Positions 1 through 7,560 of a stretch of DNA of 17,376 nucleotides are shown here, piece after piece. The notes below the pieces were generated by a model, which was not told where the DNA came from, searched no databases, and was given only the letters and a program-made list of their open reading frames with translations. The first letter of the stretch is position 1, and every line of letters begins with the position of its first letter. Origin of the DNA: Bacteroidales bacterium UBA6428 (GTDB lineage Bacteria; Bacteroidota; Bacteroidia; Bacteroidales; UBA932). The stretch spans positions 1-17,376 of the forward strand of contig DJOW01000021.1 in the NCBI GenBank assembly GCA_002437305.1. Reading direction: 5' to 3'. Made by a program: the position numbers and the translations under genes.

Positions 1-81
1 CCGGTGCTGAGAGATCTTGGCGGCCTACGTGCTTCGCACGCCCTATCCGGGTAAATGGTCGCCAAGATCTCTCAGCACCGG
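1..81. repeat. 22-bp perfect inverted repeat with structured loop
   Basis: Bases 1-22 and 60-81 are exact reverse complements, separated by 37 bases. The loop holds a further 5-bp hairpin (CGTGC 28-32 with GCACG 36-40) and a weak CCC/GGG pair (41-43 with 49-51), so one strand could fold as a three-way junction. It lies about 36 bp beyond the xylE stop codon, in the direction of xyl transcription. It could therefore end or stabilise the xyl mRNA, but no T-run is visible before the window edge. A dispersed palindromic repeat is the alternative. The arms may extend past base 1. Confidence 0.8.
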
Positions 82-116
82 TACAACCATAACGGATATG
101 GCGGGACAAGCGAAGT

Positions 117-1592
117 TTAGAATAGAGCGTTGTCTTTTCGCCAGAGGCGGGACATGTCCTCTAAGGTCTTGCCTTTGGTCTCGGGAACCAGGCGCCAGAC
201 GAAGATGGCTGCGATGACGCAGATGGTGCCGTAGAGACCATAGGTGAACCAGTGGCCGAAATCATCACCAGCGGTGAGGTGCATGTTGAACATAGGCACG
301 AAAGTCGAGCTGACGATGAAGTTGAAGATCCACTGGAAGGCCACAGCGATGGCGACGGCGGCGCCACGGATTGTGTTCGGGAATATCTCGGCGATGAGTA
401 CCCAACAGATCGGGCCCCAGCTGAACATAAAGGAAGCACTGTAGACCATGATGCTGATCATCGTGATGAAACTCAAGGCTTCGTTGCCGAAAGTCAAGGC
501 GACACCGAAAGCACCGATGGCCATTCCGATCGAACCCCAGATGAGCAGCGGACGACGGCCCCACTTCTCGACGGTGAACACAGCGAGAAGGGTGAACGCG
601 ATGTTCACGACTCCCATGATCACGGTCTGCACCATAGGGTTGTTCATTCCCATGTCCTGGAATATTCTTGGAGCATAGTAAAGAACCGCGTTGATGCCGA
701 CAGCCTGCTGGAAGACGCTGAGCATGATGCCGATGAATATGCACATGAAGCCATAGGAGAAGAGTTTCTCCTTCTTTTCGGTGAGCGTTCCCTGAATGTC
801 AGCGAGGATCTCCTTCGCAGCGCTGAGACCGTTGATTCTCGACAGGACAGAAAGAGCCTTTTCCTGCTTCCCGGTCATCACAAGATAACGCGGAGTCTCC
901 GGAACAAAACAGATCAGCACCGTGAACAAAGCTGCGGGGACACACTCGGAACCGAACATGTAGCGCCATCCGGTCTCGATTGTCCACCGGGCATCCAAAG
1001 CATTGGCGATAGCTCCTGCCGCATCATAGATAGGATTGGCGTGACTGCCGAGAATCAGCAGATTGACGAAATAGACCACCAACTGACCGAAGATGATCGC
1101 GAACTGATTCCAGCTCACGAGCATTCCCCTGATGCCACTCGGAGCCACCTCTCCGATGTACATCGGGCAGATGGCCGAGGCTATTCCCACTCCTATTCCA
1201 CCGAGAATCCTGTAGGCGTTGAAGACCCAAAGCAAGGTAAGGGACGGCTTGCCTACAGGCAAGATTCCGTACATTTCCGGGCACATGCTGCCCCACGCGG
1301 AGACGAAGAAGCATATTCCCGCAATGATGAGGGAACGCTTGCGCCCTAAACGGGTGGCGAAAAGGCCAGACAATGCACTTCCGATGACGCAGCCGATCAA
1401 TGCGCTGGAAGAAGTGAGCCCGTGAAAGAAATTCGTGTAGGTGAAGTCCGAGGCACCCCTGAAGAACGCCTCCAGACCTTTCTCCGCACCGGAGATGACC
1501 GCTGTGTCGTAACCGAACAGCAGTCCTCCCAGCACGGCGACCAACACAATTGAAAACAGATAGGCACGGCTGCCTTTTTCAGGACAGTCCAT
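117..1592 (-). CDS. xylE: D-xylose:H+ symporter (MFS sugar porter)
   Basis: This is a 491-aa inner-membrane transporter of the major facilitator sugar-porter family, predicted to import D-xylose with a proton. The family signatures appear in order: GGLLFGYDTAVISG in helix 1 (residues 22-35), RLGRKRS after helix 2 (about 81-87), PETPRYL (231-237) at the start of the central loop, QQAVGINAVLYY in helix 7 (about 295-306), WGRRPLL in the C-terminal half, and PETKGKTLE near residue 470. Twelve hydrophobic segments fit the family, and the length is normal. The start codon lies 3 bp after the xylA stop, so it is the last gene of the xyl operon and probably translationally linked to xylA. Neighbouring xylA and xylB make xylose the likely substrate; other pentoses or hexoses cannot be excluded from sequence alone. 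Confidence 0.93.
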   Translation of the reverse strand: MDCPEKGSRAYLFSIVLVAVLGGLLFGYDTAVISGAEKGLEAFFRGASDFTYTNFFHGLTSSSALIGCVIGSALSGLFATRLGRKRSLIIAGICFFVSAWGSMCPEMYGILPVGKPSLTLLWVFNAYRILGGIGVGIASAICPMYIGEVAPSGIRGMLVSWNQFAIIFGQLVVYFVNLLILGSHANPIYDAAGAIANALDARWTIETGWRYMFGSECVPAALFTVLICFVPETPRYLVMTGKQEKALSVLSRINGLSAAKEILADIQGTLTEKKEKLFSYGFMCIFIGIMLSVFQQAVGINAVLYYAPRIFQDMGMNNPMVQTVIMGVVNIAFTLLAVFTVEKWGRRPLLIWGSIGMAIGAFGVALTFGNEALSFITMISIMVYSASFMFSWGPICWVLIAEIFPNTIRGAAVAIAVAFQWIFNFIVSSTFVPMFNMHLTAGDDFGHWFTYGLYGTICVIAAIFVWRLVPETKGKTLEDMSRLWRKDNALF

Positions 1593-1595
1593 CGC

Positions 1596-2912
1596 TTACT
1601 TACTGTAGATGTTGACCAAAGTCTCGTAGAGTTCCTGCTGACCGCTTGTCTGCTTAGGCTCTCCGTGCTCCTTGGCATAGGTAACGAGCTCCTCAAGGGA
1701 CATGTTCCCTTCCTCGAAGCGCTTGCCCTCTCCTGAATCGAAAGAAGCATAGCGTTCCTTGACCATTTCAGGAATAGGAGATTCCTCAACGATGGCAGCA
1801 GCGTTCTGAAGAGCGCGGGCCATAGAATCCATTCCGCAGATGTGAGCCATGAATATGTCCTCAGGGTCAGTGGAATTTCTTCTCAGTTTGGCATCAAAGT
1901 TCGAACCGCCGTTGCCAAGGCCGCCGTTGCGGATGATCTGGAGCATAGCCTGGGTGAGTTCGAACACGTCAACCGGGAACTGGTCGGTGTCCCAACCGTT
2001 CTGCGCATCGCCTCTGTTAGCATCGATGGAGCCAAGCATTCCGTTGTCAACTGCCACCGCGAGTTCATGCTCGAAAGTGTGGCCGGCAAGGGTGGCGTGG
2101 TTCACCTCGATGTTGACCTTGAAGTCCTTGTCAAGTCCGTGGGCGCGGAGGAAGCCGATAACGGTCTCGGTGTCCACATCGTACTGATGCTTGGTAGGCT
2201 CCATTGGCTTAGGCTCGATGAGGAACGTGCCCTTGAAACCGCGGGCGCGGGCATAGTCACGGGCAGCCTTGAGCATCTGTGCGAGATGGTCTTTCTCTCT
2301 CTGCATCTGGGTGTTGAGAAGGCTCATGTAGCCCTCGCGGCCACCCCAGAAGACGTAGTTCGTACCTCCGAGCTTGATAGTCGCATCAATAGCGTTCTTG
2401 ATCTGCACAGCGGCACGGGCGACAACATCGAAGTCAGGATTGGTGGCGGCACCGTTCATGTACCTTCTGTGACCGAACACGTTGGCAGTCCCCCAAAGAA
2501 GTTTTATGCCGGTACCCTTCATCTTCTCAAGGGCATAGTCAGTGATGGCCTTCATGCGGGCTTCATATTCCTCAATGGTCGGAGCCTCGTCAACAAGGTC
2601 AACATCGTGGAAGCAGAAGTACTCGATGCCCAGTTTGTCCATGATCTCGAAGCCTGCGTCCATCTTGTCCTTAGCCCTCTGAAGAGGATCGGAAGCCTTG
2701 TCCCACTCGTAGTCTCTGGTCTGGCCACCGAACTGGTCGCTGCTCGCCTGACCGAGTGTGTGCCACCAAGCCATCGCGAATTTGAGCCAATCCTTCATCT
2801 TTTTTCCGAGGACTACTCTCTCAGGGTCATAATAATGGAACGCCATCGGGTTTTTGCTTTCCACGCCCTCGAACGGAATCTTACCGATCTGAGGAAAATA
2901 CTCTTTTGCCAT
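1596..2912 (-). CDS. xylA: Xylose isomerase
   Basis: This 438-aa cytoplasmic enzyme interconverts D-xylose and D-xylulose, the first step of xylose use. It is the long (class II) type, and every catalytic residue can be placed. The ring-opening pair is H102 and D105 in FHDVDL. Metal site 1 is E233, E269, D297 and D340. Metal site 2 is E269, H272, D308 and D310. The active-site lysine is K235 in IEPKPMEPTKHQYD. The WGGREGY motif is at about 189-195. It lies 13 bp after xylB and 3 bp before xylE in one leftward operon. Start ATG at 2912 gives the usual Bacteroidetes N-terminus (MAKEYFP..) and length. No Shine-Dalgarno sequence is seen, as is normal for this phylum. Confidence 0.97.
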   Translation of the reverse strand: MAKEYFPQIGKIPFEGVESKNPMAFHYYDPERVVLGKKMKDWLKFAMAWWHTLGQASSDQFGGQTRDYEWDKASDPLQRAKDKMDAGFEIMDKLGIEYFCFHDVDLVDEAPTIEEYEARMKAITDYALEKMKGTGIKLLWGTANVFGHRRYMNGAATNPDFDVVARAAVQIKNAIDATIKLGGTNYVFWGGREGYMSLLNTQMQREKDHLAQMLKAARDYARARGFKGTFLIEPKPMEPTKHQYDVDTETVIGFLRAHGLDKDFKVNIEVNHATLAGHTFEHELAVAVDNGMLGSIDANRGDAQNGWDTDQFPVDVFELTQAMLQIIRNGGLGNGGSNFDAKLRRNSTDPEDIFMAHICGMDSMARALQNAAAIVEESPIPEMVKERYASFDSGEGKRFEEGNMSLEELVTYAKEHGEPKQTSGQQELYETLVNIYSK

Positions 2913-2925
2913 AATATTATAATTA

Positions 2926-4419
2926 TTAATAAGTTATTACTTTATCTAGCTCTTCCTTCCAACGCCCGTAAGCCTCCTGATAGGCTTCCTGATCCGCAGG
3001 TTCCACCACGGCCAGACGCTCTAGGGTAGAAAAGGCTTCATCGTTGTTTTTGAATATTCCCACGCCCATTCCAGCACCTTTGGCCGCTCCAACGGAGCCA
3101 TCAGTGTCGTGGAGCTCGATCGTCGCTCCTGTCACCCCGGCAAGGGCAGCCCTGAACACCGGGCTAAGGAACATGTTCGCGTTTCCTGCATGAATCACGT
3201 TGACTTTCATACCCATCTCGGACATGATGTCCATTCCGTACCTGAATGAGAAAGCCACGCCTTCCTGGGCGGCTCTGACGACATGTCTCCAGTTGTGGAC
3301 ATTAAAATTGAGTCCGGACAAGCGGCAGCCGATCTCCTTATTGCCGAACATTCTTTCCGCTCCGTTTCCGAAAGGAGAAATCACCACGCCTCCGCTTCCG
3401 ATTGGAATCCCGGCAGCGATGTCGTTCATCTCAGCGTAAGAAAGGTCCTGAGGAATCGCATTCCTGCGGATCCATGAGTTAAGGATTCCGGTCCCGTTGA
3501 CACAAAGAAGGATTCCAAGCCGAGGAGTCTTGGCCGTGTGGTTCACATGGGCGAAGGTGTTCACCCTTGACTGTGGGTCATAGCCATATTCCCCGTTCAC
3601 TCCATAGACAACGCCCGATGTGCCAGCGGTCGCAGCCACATCTCCAGGGTTGAACACGTTCAGAGACAGTGCGTTGTTCGGTTGGTCTCCCGCTCTGTAC
3701 GATACCGGGATCCCGGCCTTAAGACCTAATTCCGCAGCTGCTGATGCAGTCAGCCTTCCCTGCTCCGAAAAAGTTGGGACGATCTTCGGAAGAATATCCT
3801 CCTTAAACCCGAACCAATCCATCAGAAAAAAGGCCGGACAATTCTCCTTAAAGTCCCAAAGCGTACCTTCGGACAATCCGCTGACAGTAGTGCAAGACTC
3901 TCCCGTGAGTTTCATCGCGATGTAATCTCCAGGGAGCATTATCTTGTCAATTCTTTCGAATATTTCCGGTTCATTTTCCTTCACCCAAGCCAATTTGGAG
4001 GCCGTGAAGTTACCGGGGGAGTTCAGAAGATGGCTCAGGCACTTCTCCGGACCTATTCCCTTAAAAGCGGCCTCGCCATAGGGCACTGCCCTTGAGTCAC
4101 ACCAGATTATGGCGTCTCTAAGAGGATCTCCGTCCTTGCCCACGCACACCAAACCGTGCATCTGGTAGGATATTCCTATGGCACGGATGTCAGCGTTTCC
4201 GACTTTGGAGATTATTTCAGCTGTGGCGAGCTTTAGGCTTTCCCACCACATCCAGGGATCCTGTTCGGCCCAACCTATTCTTTTAGATGTGATCGGAGCC
4301 TCGCTCTTCGGGTAAAAAGCGCTCGCCACACATTTTCCTGTGGCCACATCCACAAGACTGGCCTTGACGGACGAACTTCCTACATCATAGCCAAGCAGGC
4401 AATCGGTGAATCCATTCAT
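2926..4419 (-). CDS. xylB: Xylulokinase (FGGY family)
   Basis: This 497-aa cytoplasmic kinase phosphorylates D-xylulose to xylulose-5-phosphate, which enters the pentose phosphate pathway. It has the two-domain FGGY fold. The first phosphate motif is GYDVGSSSVKA (10-20), with D12. The substrate-side motif is YQMHGL (85-90). The likely catalytic base is D245 in AGDQPNNA. The second phosphate motif is TAGTSGVV (264-271), and AGNANMFLSP lies in the C-terminal nucleotide-binding half. Its ATG overlaps the stop codon of xylR by four bases (ATGA), indicating translational coupling, and xylA follows after 13 bp. Assignment to xylulose rather than another sugar rests on the xylA and xylE neighbours. 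Confidence 0.95.
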   Translation of the reverse strand: MNGFTDCLLGYDVGSSSVKASLVDVATGKCVASAFYPKSEAPITSKRIGWAEQDPWMWWESLKLATAEIISKVGNADIRAIGISYQMHGLVCVGKDGDPLRDAIIWCDSRAVPYGEAAFKGIGPEKCLSHLLNSPGNFTASKLAWVKENEPEIFERIDKIMLPGDYIAMKLTGESCTTVSGLSEGTLWDFKENCPAFFLMDWFGFKEDILPKIVPTFSEQGRLTASAAAELGLKAGIPVSYRAGDQPNNALSLNVFNPGDVAATAGTSGVVYGVNGEYGYDPQSRVNTFAHVNHTAKTPRLGILLCVNGTGILNSWIRRNAIPQDLSYAEMNDIAAGIPIGSGGVVISPFGNGAERMFGNKEIGCRLSGLNFNVHNWRHVVRAAQEGVAFSFRYGMDIMSEMGMKVNVIHAGNANMFLSPVFRAALAGVTGATIELHDTDGSVGAAKGAGMGVGIFKNNDEAFSTLERLAVVEPADQEAYQEAYGRWKEELDKVITY

Positions 4420-5162
4420 ATTCTTGTCTTTTTAAATATCTTTGAATCAAAGCGATAGAATCTCGCAGCCCTGTGAGCCACTCCTTTTTCCTTCTCCACA
4501 AGCGGCACAACATAGGGCATCACAGCCAATTTCTTGTAGAAATTCCGGGCGTCTATTTCATTACCGGTGACAAACTGATAGACTTTCCTGAGCTGTGGGA
4601 TCGTGAACTTTCTCGGCAGAAGCTTGAAAATGCACTGGGGTTCACCCACTGCGTACATCCCCATGTATTTCACAGCATCCCGTATGATAATGTTATGGTC
4701 AAACGCAAGCGCCGGCACTTCGTCAAGCGGCACCCAGCATGCCTCATACCCATCCAAGACCTCAAGAGCCCTGTCGATTCTGACAAGCGCGACATAAGCA
4801 ACTGTGACAATCCTCTCAACCACCTGATTTTCGGTCATCTTTATCCAATGCAGATCCTTTGGATCCTTCGTTCTGTCCTTAGAGCCAAAAGCCTTGAATT
4901 GCAGTAGAGGGATATTCTTTAGCCCCGTCAGTTCCCCTAGCACCCTCGAAGCAGCCTCGTCAAGGTCCTCATCCATGTAAATGATGTTGCCAGGAAGTTT
5001 CATGTCGTGGAATTCCTGTCCGTTCTCTTCTCCACATCGCTTGATCAAGAGCACATTCAATCTCTCACCATCAAAACCGAAAACCACACAATCCACCGAG
5101 ATGTGATTGATCGCCCTAGGCTTTGCGCCAGCGTTTACTGTAGGCATTATGTTATTGTCCAT
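4416..5162 (-). CDS. xylR: Nudix-domain transcriptional regulator of xylose genes (NrtR type)
   Basis: This protein of about 248 aa has an N-terminal Nudix fold (about 20-155) and a C-terminal winged helix (about 178-240), the layout of NrtR-type sugar-responsive regulators such as Bacteroides AraR. The Nudix box (G58-L81) is degenerate: the catalytic RE reads RV and EE reads GE, so hydrolase activity is unlikely and ligand sensing is the probable role. It heads the xyl operon and overlaps xylB by 4 bp, so it is probably autoregulated. Start: the reading frame opens at a TTG at 5183, but that codon lies inside the predicted -7 box, so ATG 5162 or ATG 5147 (243 aa) is more credible. I chose 5162. 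The ligand and the sign of regulation are not evident. Confidence 0.87.
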   Translation of the reverse strand: MDNNIMPTVNAGAKPRAINHISVDCVVFGFDGERLNVLLIKRCGEENGQEFHDMKLPGNIIYMDEDLDEAASRVLGELTGLKNIPLLQFKAFGSKDRTKDPKDLHWIKMTENQVVERIVTVAYVALVRIDRALEVLDGYEACWVPLDEVPALAFDHNIIIRDAVKYMGMYAVGEPQCIFKLLPRKFTIPQLRKVYQFVTGNEIDARNFYKKLAVMPYVVPLVEKEKGVAHRAARFYRFDSKIFKKTRI

Positions 5163-5180
5163 GTCATCAACTATGTTCAG

Positions 5181-5214
5181 CAAATATAAACAACATCTGA
5201 CAAAATCGCAAAAA
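5181..5214 (-). promoter_or_regulatory. Promoter of the xylRBAE operon
   Basis: On the minus strand TTTTTG (5214-5209) is followed after exactly 20 bases by TATATTTG (5188-5181). This matches the Bacteroidetes sigma-ABfr pattern TTTG-N19/20-TAnnTTTG. Transcription would start near 5174-5176, leaving a leader of about 13 bases before ATG 5162. This is the main argument against the TTG start at 5183. Confidence 0.7.
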
Positions 5215-5258
5215 CATTTAATAATTATCTACCAACATTAGACATATCAATATTTTAC

Positions 5259-5279
5259 AAATCATAATATTTATGATTT
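5259..5279. promoter_or_regulatory. Perfect 21-bp palindrome, candidate XylR operator copy 1
   Basis: AAATCATAA-TAT-TTATGATTT has 9-bp arms that are exact reverse complements. Its centre lies about 94 bp upstream of the predicted xyl transcription start. A second copy of the inner 17-bp pattern (ATCATAAnATnTATGAT) is centred 32 bp further upstream, about three helical turns, so two dimers could bind the same face. XylR is the obvious candidate ligand; this is inferred from position only. Confidence 0.6.
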
Positions 5280-5292
5280 CATTTTCGTTGTT

Positions 5293-5309
5293 ATCATAAC
5301 ATGTATGAT
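5293..5309. promoter_or_regulatory. Candidate XylR operator copy 2
   Basis: ATCATAACATGTATGAT has 6-bp complementary outer arms (ATCATA/TATGAT). It matches copy 1 (5261-5277) at 15 of 17 positions, differing only at one spacer base and one inner arm base. The 32-bp centre-to-centre spacing to copy 1 suggests paired binding. Both sites lie upstream of the promoter rather than across it, which fits an activator or a looping repressor better than simple promoter blocking. Confidence 0.5.
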
Positions 5310-5329
5310 TATGAACGGGCAACGGACTC

Positions 5330-5482
5330 CCGTGCGCGGAAGAGGCGGTCTCACGCACATAAAGGCATTCGAAAGACAGTCCGTGCGCAGGACGGGATGA
5401 CCCGCTCACGGGACGGCATCTGAAGGCAGGGCCGTGCGCAGGACGGGATGACCCGCTAACGGGACAGGATTAGGGACAGGAG
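5330..5482. repeat. Three tandem copies of a 51-bp repeat
   Basis: Units begin at 5330, 5381 and 5432, each with CCGTGCGC. Units 2 and 3 share 34 bases with one mismatch (5381-5414 and 5432-5465); unit 1 is diverged but keeps the start and end. Unit 2 holds a nested hairpin: CCGTG 5381-5385 with CACGG 5407-5411, and CGGG 5393-5396 with CCCG 5401-5404. The array fills most of the 318-bp gap between the sirtuin stop and the xyl promoter and is far more G+C rich than the palindromes beside it. No convincing gene runs through it. Confidence 0.75.
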
Positions 5483-5502
5483 GCTGGTCGGCAGTGAAAC
5501 GG

Positions 5503-6216
5503 TTACCGTTCAAGCAGCTTGCGGAATGTTTCCATGCCTTTCGTGGCGACCTCGCGGATGTGGATGATGCGTGGATCATTGACCGCCACATCCTCAGGGT
5601 CAATGATGTAGATCGGAGCGCCGTTCGGCGCGTAGCGGTACAGGCCGGCGGCGGGGTAGACGTTCAGGGACGTGCCGACGATCAGCATGATGTCCGCGGC
5701 GGAGACGATGTCAATGGCCTTCTCGATGTTCGGGACGGCCTCGCCGAAAAAGACTATGTGCGGGCGGAGCTGACTGCCGTTCGGAGCCTTGTCGCCCAAA
5801 TGGACCTCACCGTAACCGATGTCGATGACCTCCTTCTCTGAATATGTCTGATCGTATATTCCATTCTCCGGACGCACCTTCGTCGCCTCGCCGTGGAGGT
5901 GCAGGACCCTCGTGCTCCCGGCCCTTTCGTGCAGATTGTCAACGTTCTGGGTGATGACCGTCACTGAATATTCCTTCTCGAGGGCAGCGATGGCGTAGTG
6001 GGCTGCGTTCGGCTTGACCTCGCTTAGCCTCTTGCGCAGACCGTTGTAGAAGTCCAGAACCAGTTCCCGGTTGCGGTACCAACCCTGGATCGATGCGACC
6101 TCCTCGGGATCATATTCACCCCAAAGGCCATTGTTGCCCCTGAATGTGCTGAGGCCACTCTCGGCGCTCACTCCGGCGCCTGTCAGAACGGCGATTTTCT
6201 TTCTATCTGTGTTCAT
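5503..6216 (-). CDS. cobB: Sirtuin, NAD-dependent protein deacylase
   Basis: This 237-aa Sir2-family enzyme removes acyl groups from protein lysines using NAD. Motifs, numbered from the longer 239-aa form: GAGVSAESGLSTFR (15-28), TQNVDNLHERAGS (91-103), catalytic H110 in LHGE, QLRPHIVFFGE (151-161) and VGTSLNVYPA (182-191). The segment between H110 and QLRPH has no cysteine, so the usual four-Cys zinc site is absent. The acyl-pocket YxxR motif of class III sirtuins reads Y59-N-G-L, with the Arg missing. Start: GGAGG (6228-6224) is 1 base from ATG 6222 but 7 bases from ATG 6216, so I chose the second. It lies 60 bp after the ATPase gene on the same strand, possibly in one transcript. Its substrate is unknown. 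Confidence 0.92.
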   Translation of the reverse strand: MNTDRKKIAVLTGAGVSAESGLSTFRGNNGLWGEYDPEEVASIQGWYRNRELVLDFYNGLRKRLSEVKPNAAHYAIAALEKEYSVTVITQNVDNLHERAGSTRVLHLHGEATKVRPENGIYDQTYSEKEVIDIGYGEVHLGDKAPNGSQLRPHIVFFGEAVPNIEKAIDIVSAADIMLIVGTSLNVYPAAGLYRYAPNGAPIYIIDPEDVAVNDPRIIHIREVATKGMETFRKLLER

Positions 6217-6223
6217 GGTCATT

Positions 6224-6228
6224 CCTCC
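6224..6228 (-). promoter_or_regulatory. Shine-Dalgarno sequence that favours the second sirtuin ATG
   Basis: GGAGG ends one base before ATG 6222 and seven bases before ATG 6216 on the minus strand. Only the second spacing is normal, so translation probably starts at 6216. Confidence 0.5.
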
Positions 6229-6282
6229 GTCTCATCTTTCCGGCAGTCACCTAAAACCGCGGCGAGATGACATATTCATGAA

Positions 6283-7440
6283 TTATTGTTCTTTCTTAAA
6301 ATAGTAGTTTCTAAGCCAGTACTCGAACAGCGGGTCGAGGATAACCGGCTTGCCGTCCTCTCCCACAAAGGTCAGGATCTCCTTCTTCATCAAGGCGTCC
6401 TTGAGCCGGCGCACATTGGCAGAAGAGTTCAGGGAATATTTCCTGATCACCTCAGCCGTGCTGAATTTGGTATAACCATCAATTATCGCCCTCATCAGAC
6501 TCACCTGAAACGAGGTGAGATCGTTCATCATCGAGATGAAGCGGCCACGGTTTACCGCAATCACGGTCGCAAGAGCCTCCAACAGTACAGGTTCCATGAT
6601 GTAACCTTTGGACAAGGAATCGCAGACCGAAGTGAAATGATTGATGTAAAAAAGGTTGCACTTAAACAGGCGGCACGCTCCGCTGATCAGGTCCCTGTCG
6701 ATGACCTTGCCGCTCGCGAGGAAGCCCTTGATGATGTGCTCAACAATCTCCCTCTCATCCACCTTGCTGAGTTTCAGCCGCGTCACTCTCCGGTAGAAGA
6801 AATGACGCTTTATGAATATGTCCTCCATCGCATTGACCTGGGAGCCGATGAATATGTAGGAAAAGATCCGCAGCCCCTCGGCCTTGACCTCGTCCATCAC
6901 CTCCTCCATCAGCTTGAATATCCGCTCCCCATCATCGGCAAGATCAACATTCTGGAACTCATCCACGATCAAGAACGACCTCTCCCCTTTTTCAGCCGCA
7001 AGGGAGTACGGAAGTCTCAGTACCGCCTTCAGGTCCCTGTCATCCAGATCCCAATTCGTGGAGAGGATCATGTCCATGTCCGAGAACGCCTTTCGATCAA
7101 AAACCCAATGGGTGCCTTCCAGATGAGTCTTGACTATACTTTCATACTCATCGGGCGTCGAGGCCACAAGCCTTATGACAGCGGCTCCCAGCCTCTTCAC
7201 GAAAGACTCCCCGCTCCTGATGTCCAAGGCTGTCATCTCACCGACAGCAAAAGCCTCACCCCTGACTTTCAACTTTGTGAGCACTTGATGGACAAGCGAT
7301 TTCTTGCCGGCTCCGGACGGCTCCCAAATCGCAACATTCTCATTCTGCGCCAAAAGGTTGGCCATTATCGAGCAATCCTCCTTGCGTCCTATGAAATGCT
7401 GACCTGTAACGTATCTGTTGTACAAAAACGGGCTGTCCAT
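6283..7440 (-). CDS. AAA+ ATPase with C-terminal winged helix (ATPase_2-like)
   Basis: This 385-aa protein belongs to the STAND-like/archaeal-ATPase type common as single copies in Bacteroidetes. The N-terminus (NRYVTGQHFIGRKEDC) precedes the Walker A segment EPSGAGKKSL (40-49). Walker B is SFLIVDEF (155-162) with D160 and E161, followed by a helical lid and a winged-helix region from about residue 300 (SFQVSLMRAIIDG to the end). The threonine or serine that normally follows GK in Walker A is lysine (K47), with serine next. Such proteins bind ATP; the cellular role of the family is not established. It diverges from rpsU, with a -7 box 23 bases upstream of the ATG, and the sirtuin follows 60 bp downstream. 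Full length for the family. Confidence 0.82.
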   Translation of the reverse strand: MDSPFLYNRYVTGQHFIGRKEDCSIMANLLAQNENVAIWEPSGAGKKSLVHQVLTKLKVRGEAFAVGEMTALDIRSGESFVKRLGAAVIRLVASTPDEYESIVKTHLEGTHWVFDRKAFSDMDMILSTNWDLDDRDLKAVLRLPYSLAAEKGERSFLIVDEFQNVDLADDGERIFKLMEEVMDEVKAEGLRIFSYIFIGSQVNAMEDIFIKRHFFYRRVTRLKLSKVDEREIVEHIIKGFLASGKVIDRDLISGACRLFKCNLFYINHFTSVCDSLSKGYIMEPVLLEALATVIAVNRGRFISMMNDLTSFQVSLMRAIIDGYTKFSTAEVIRKYSLNSSANVRRLKDALMKKEILTFVGEDGKPVILDPLFEYWLRNYYFKKEQ

Positions 7441-7462
7441 TGAAATAACATTTTTGTTCTTA

Positions 7463-7470
7463 CAAAATTA
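7463..7470 (-). promoter_or_regulatory. -7 box for the ATPase gene
   Basis: TAATTTTG on the minus strand matches TAnnTTTG and lies 22 bases before the ATG at 7440. I see no -33 TTG at the right distance. It is back-to-back with the rpsU -7 box, 12 bp away. Confidence 0.45.
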
Positions 7471-7482
7471 ATATTTTTTTCC

Positions 7483-7490
7483 TATCTTTG
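7483..7490 (+). promoter_or_regulatory. -7 box for rpsU
   Basis: TATCTTTG is the strongest form of the Bacteroidetes -7 box. The only TTTTTG upstream (7451-7456) is 26 bases away, too far for a normal -33. Transcription from about 7496 would give a leader of about 85 bases holding a 6-bp hairpin CGGTGA-AAA-TCACCG and then the SD. Confidence 0.65.
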
Positions 7491-7560
7491 CACCCGCTTT
7501 AGAGAGCGCTTGGAAATTTTCGGTGAAAATCACCGCGACATTCCCAGGTATTTTAGAAAA

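Noticed and set aside
1..81. TPP-riboswitch-like CTGAGA near the left edge
   Set aside because: Only this hexamer matches; the rest of the conserved riboswitch core is absent and the site is downstream, not upstream, of the genes.
252..1349. Long plus-strand open frame (365 codons) opposite xylE
   Set aside because: It is a charged, low-hydrophobicity shadow of a clear MFS transporter on the other strand; no start signal or family resemblance.
1842..3029. Long plus-strand open frame (395 codons) opposite xylA
   Set aside because: Antisense shadow of xylose isomerase, whose catalytic residues are all present; it also crosses the xylA-xylB junction.
5218..5603. Minus-strand open frames through the 51-bp repeats
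   Set aside because: They cross the repeat array and operator palindromes, have no conserved character, and one overlaps the sirtuin 3' end.
6286..7443. Plus-strand open frame of 385 codons opposite the ATPase
   Set aside because: Almost exactly mirrors the ATPase gene, which has Walker motifs and family N-terminus; typical codon-bias artefact.
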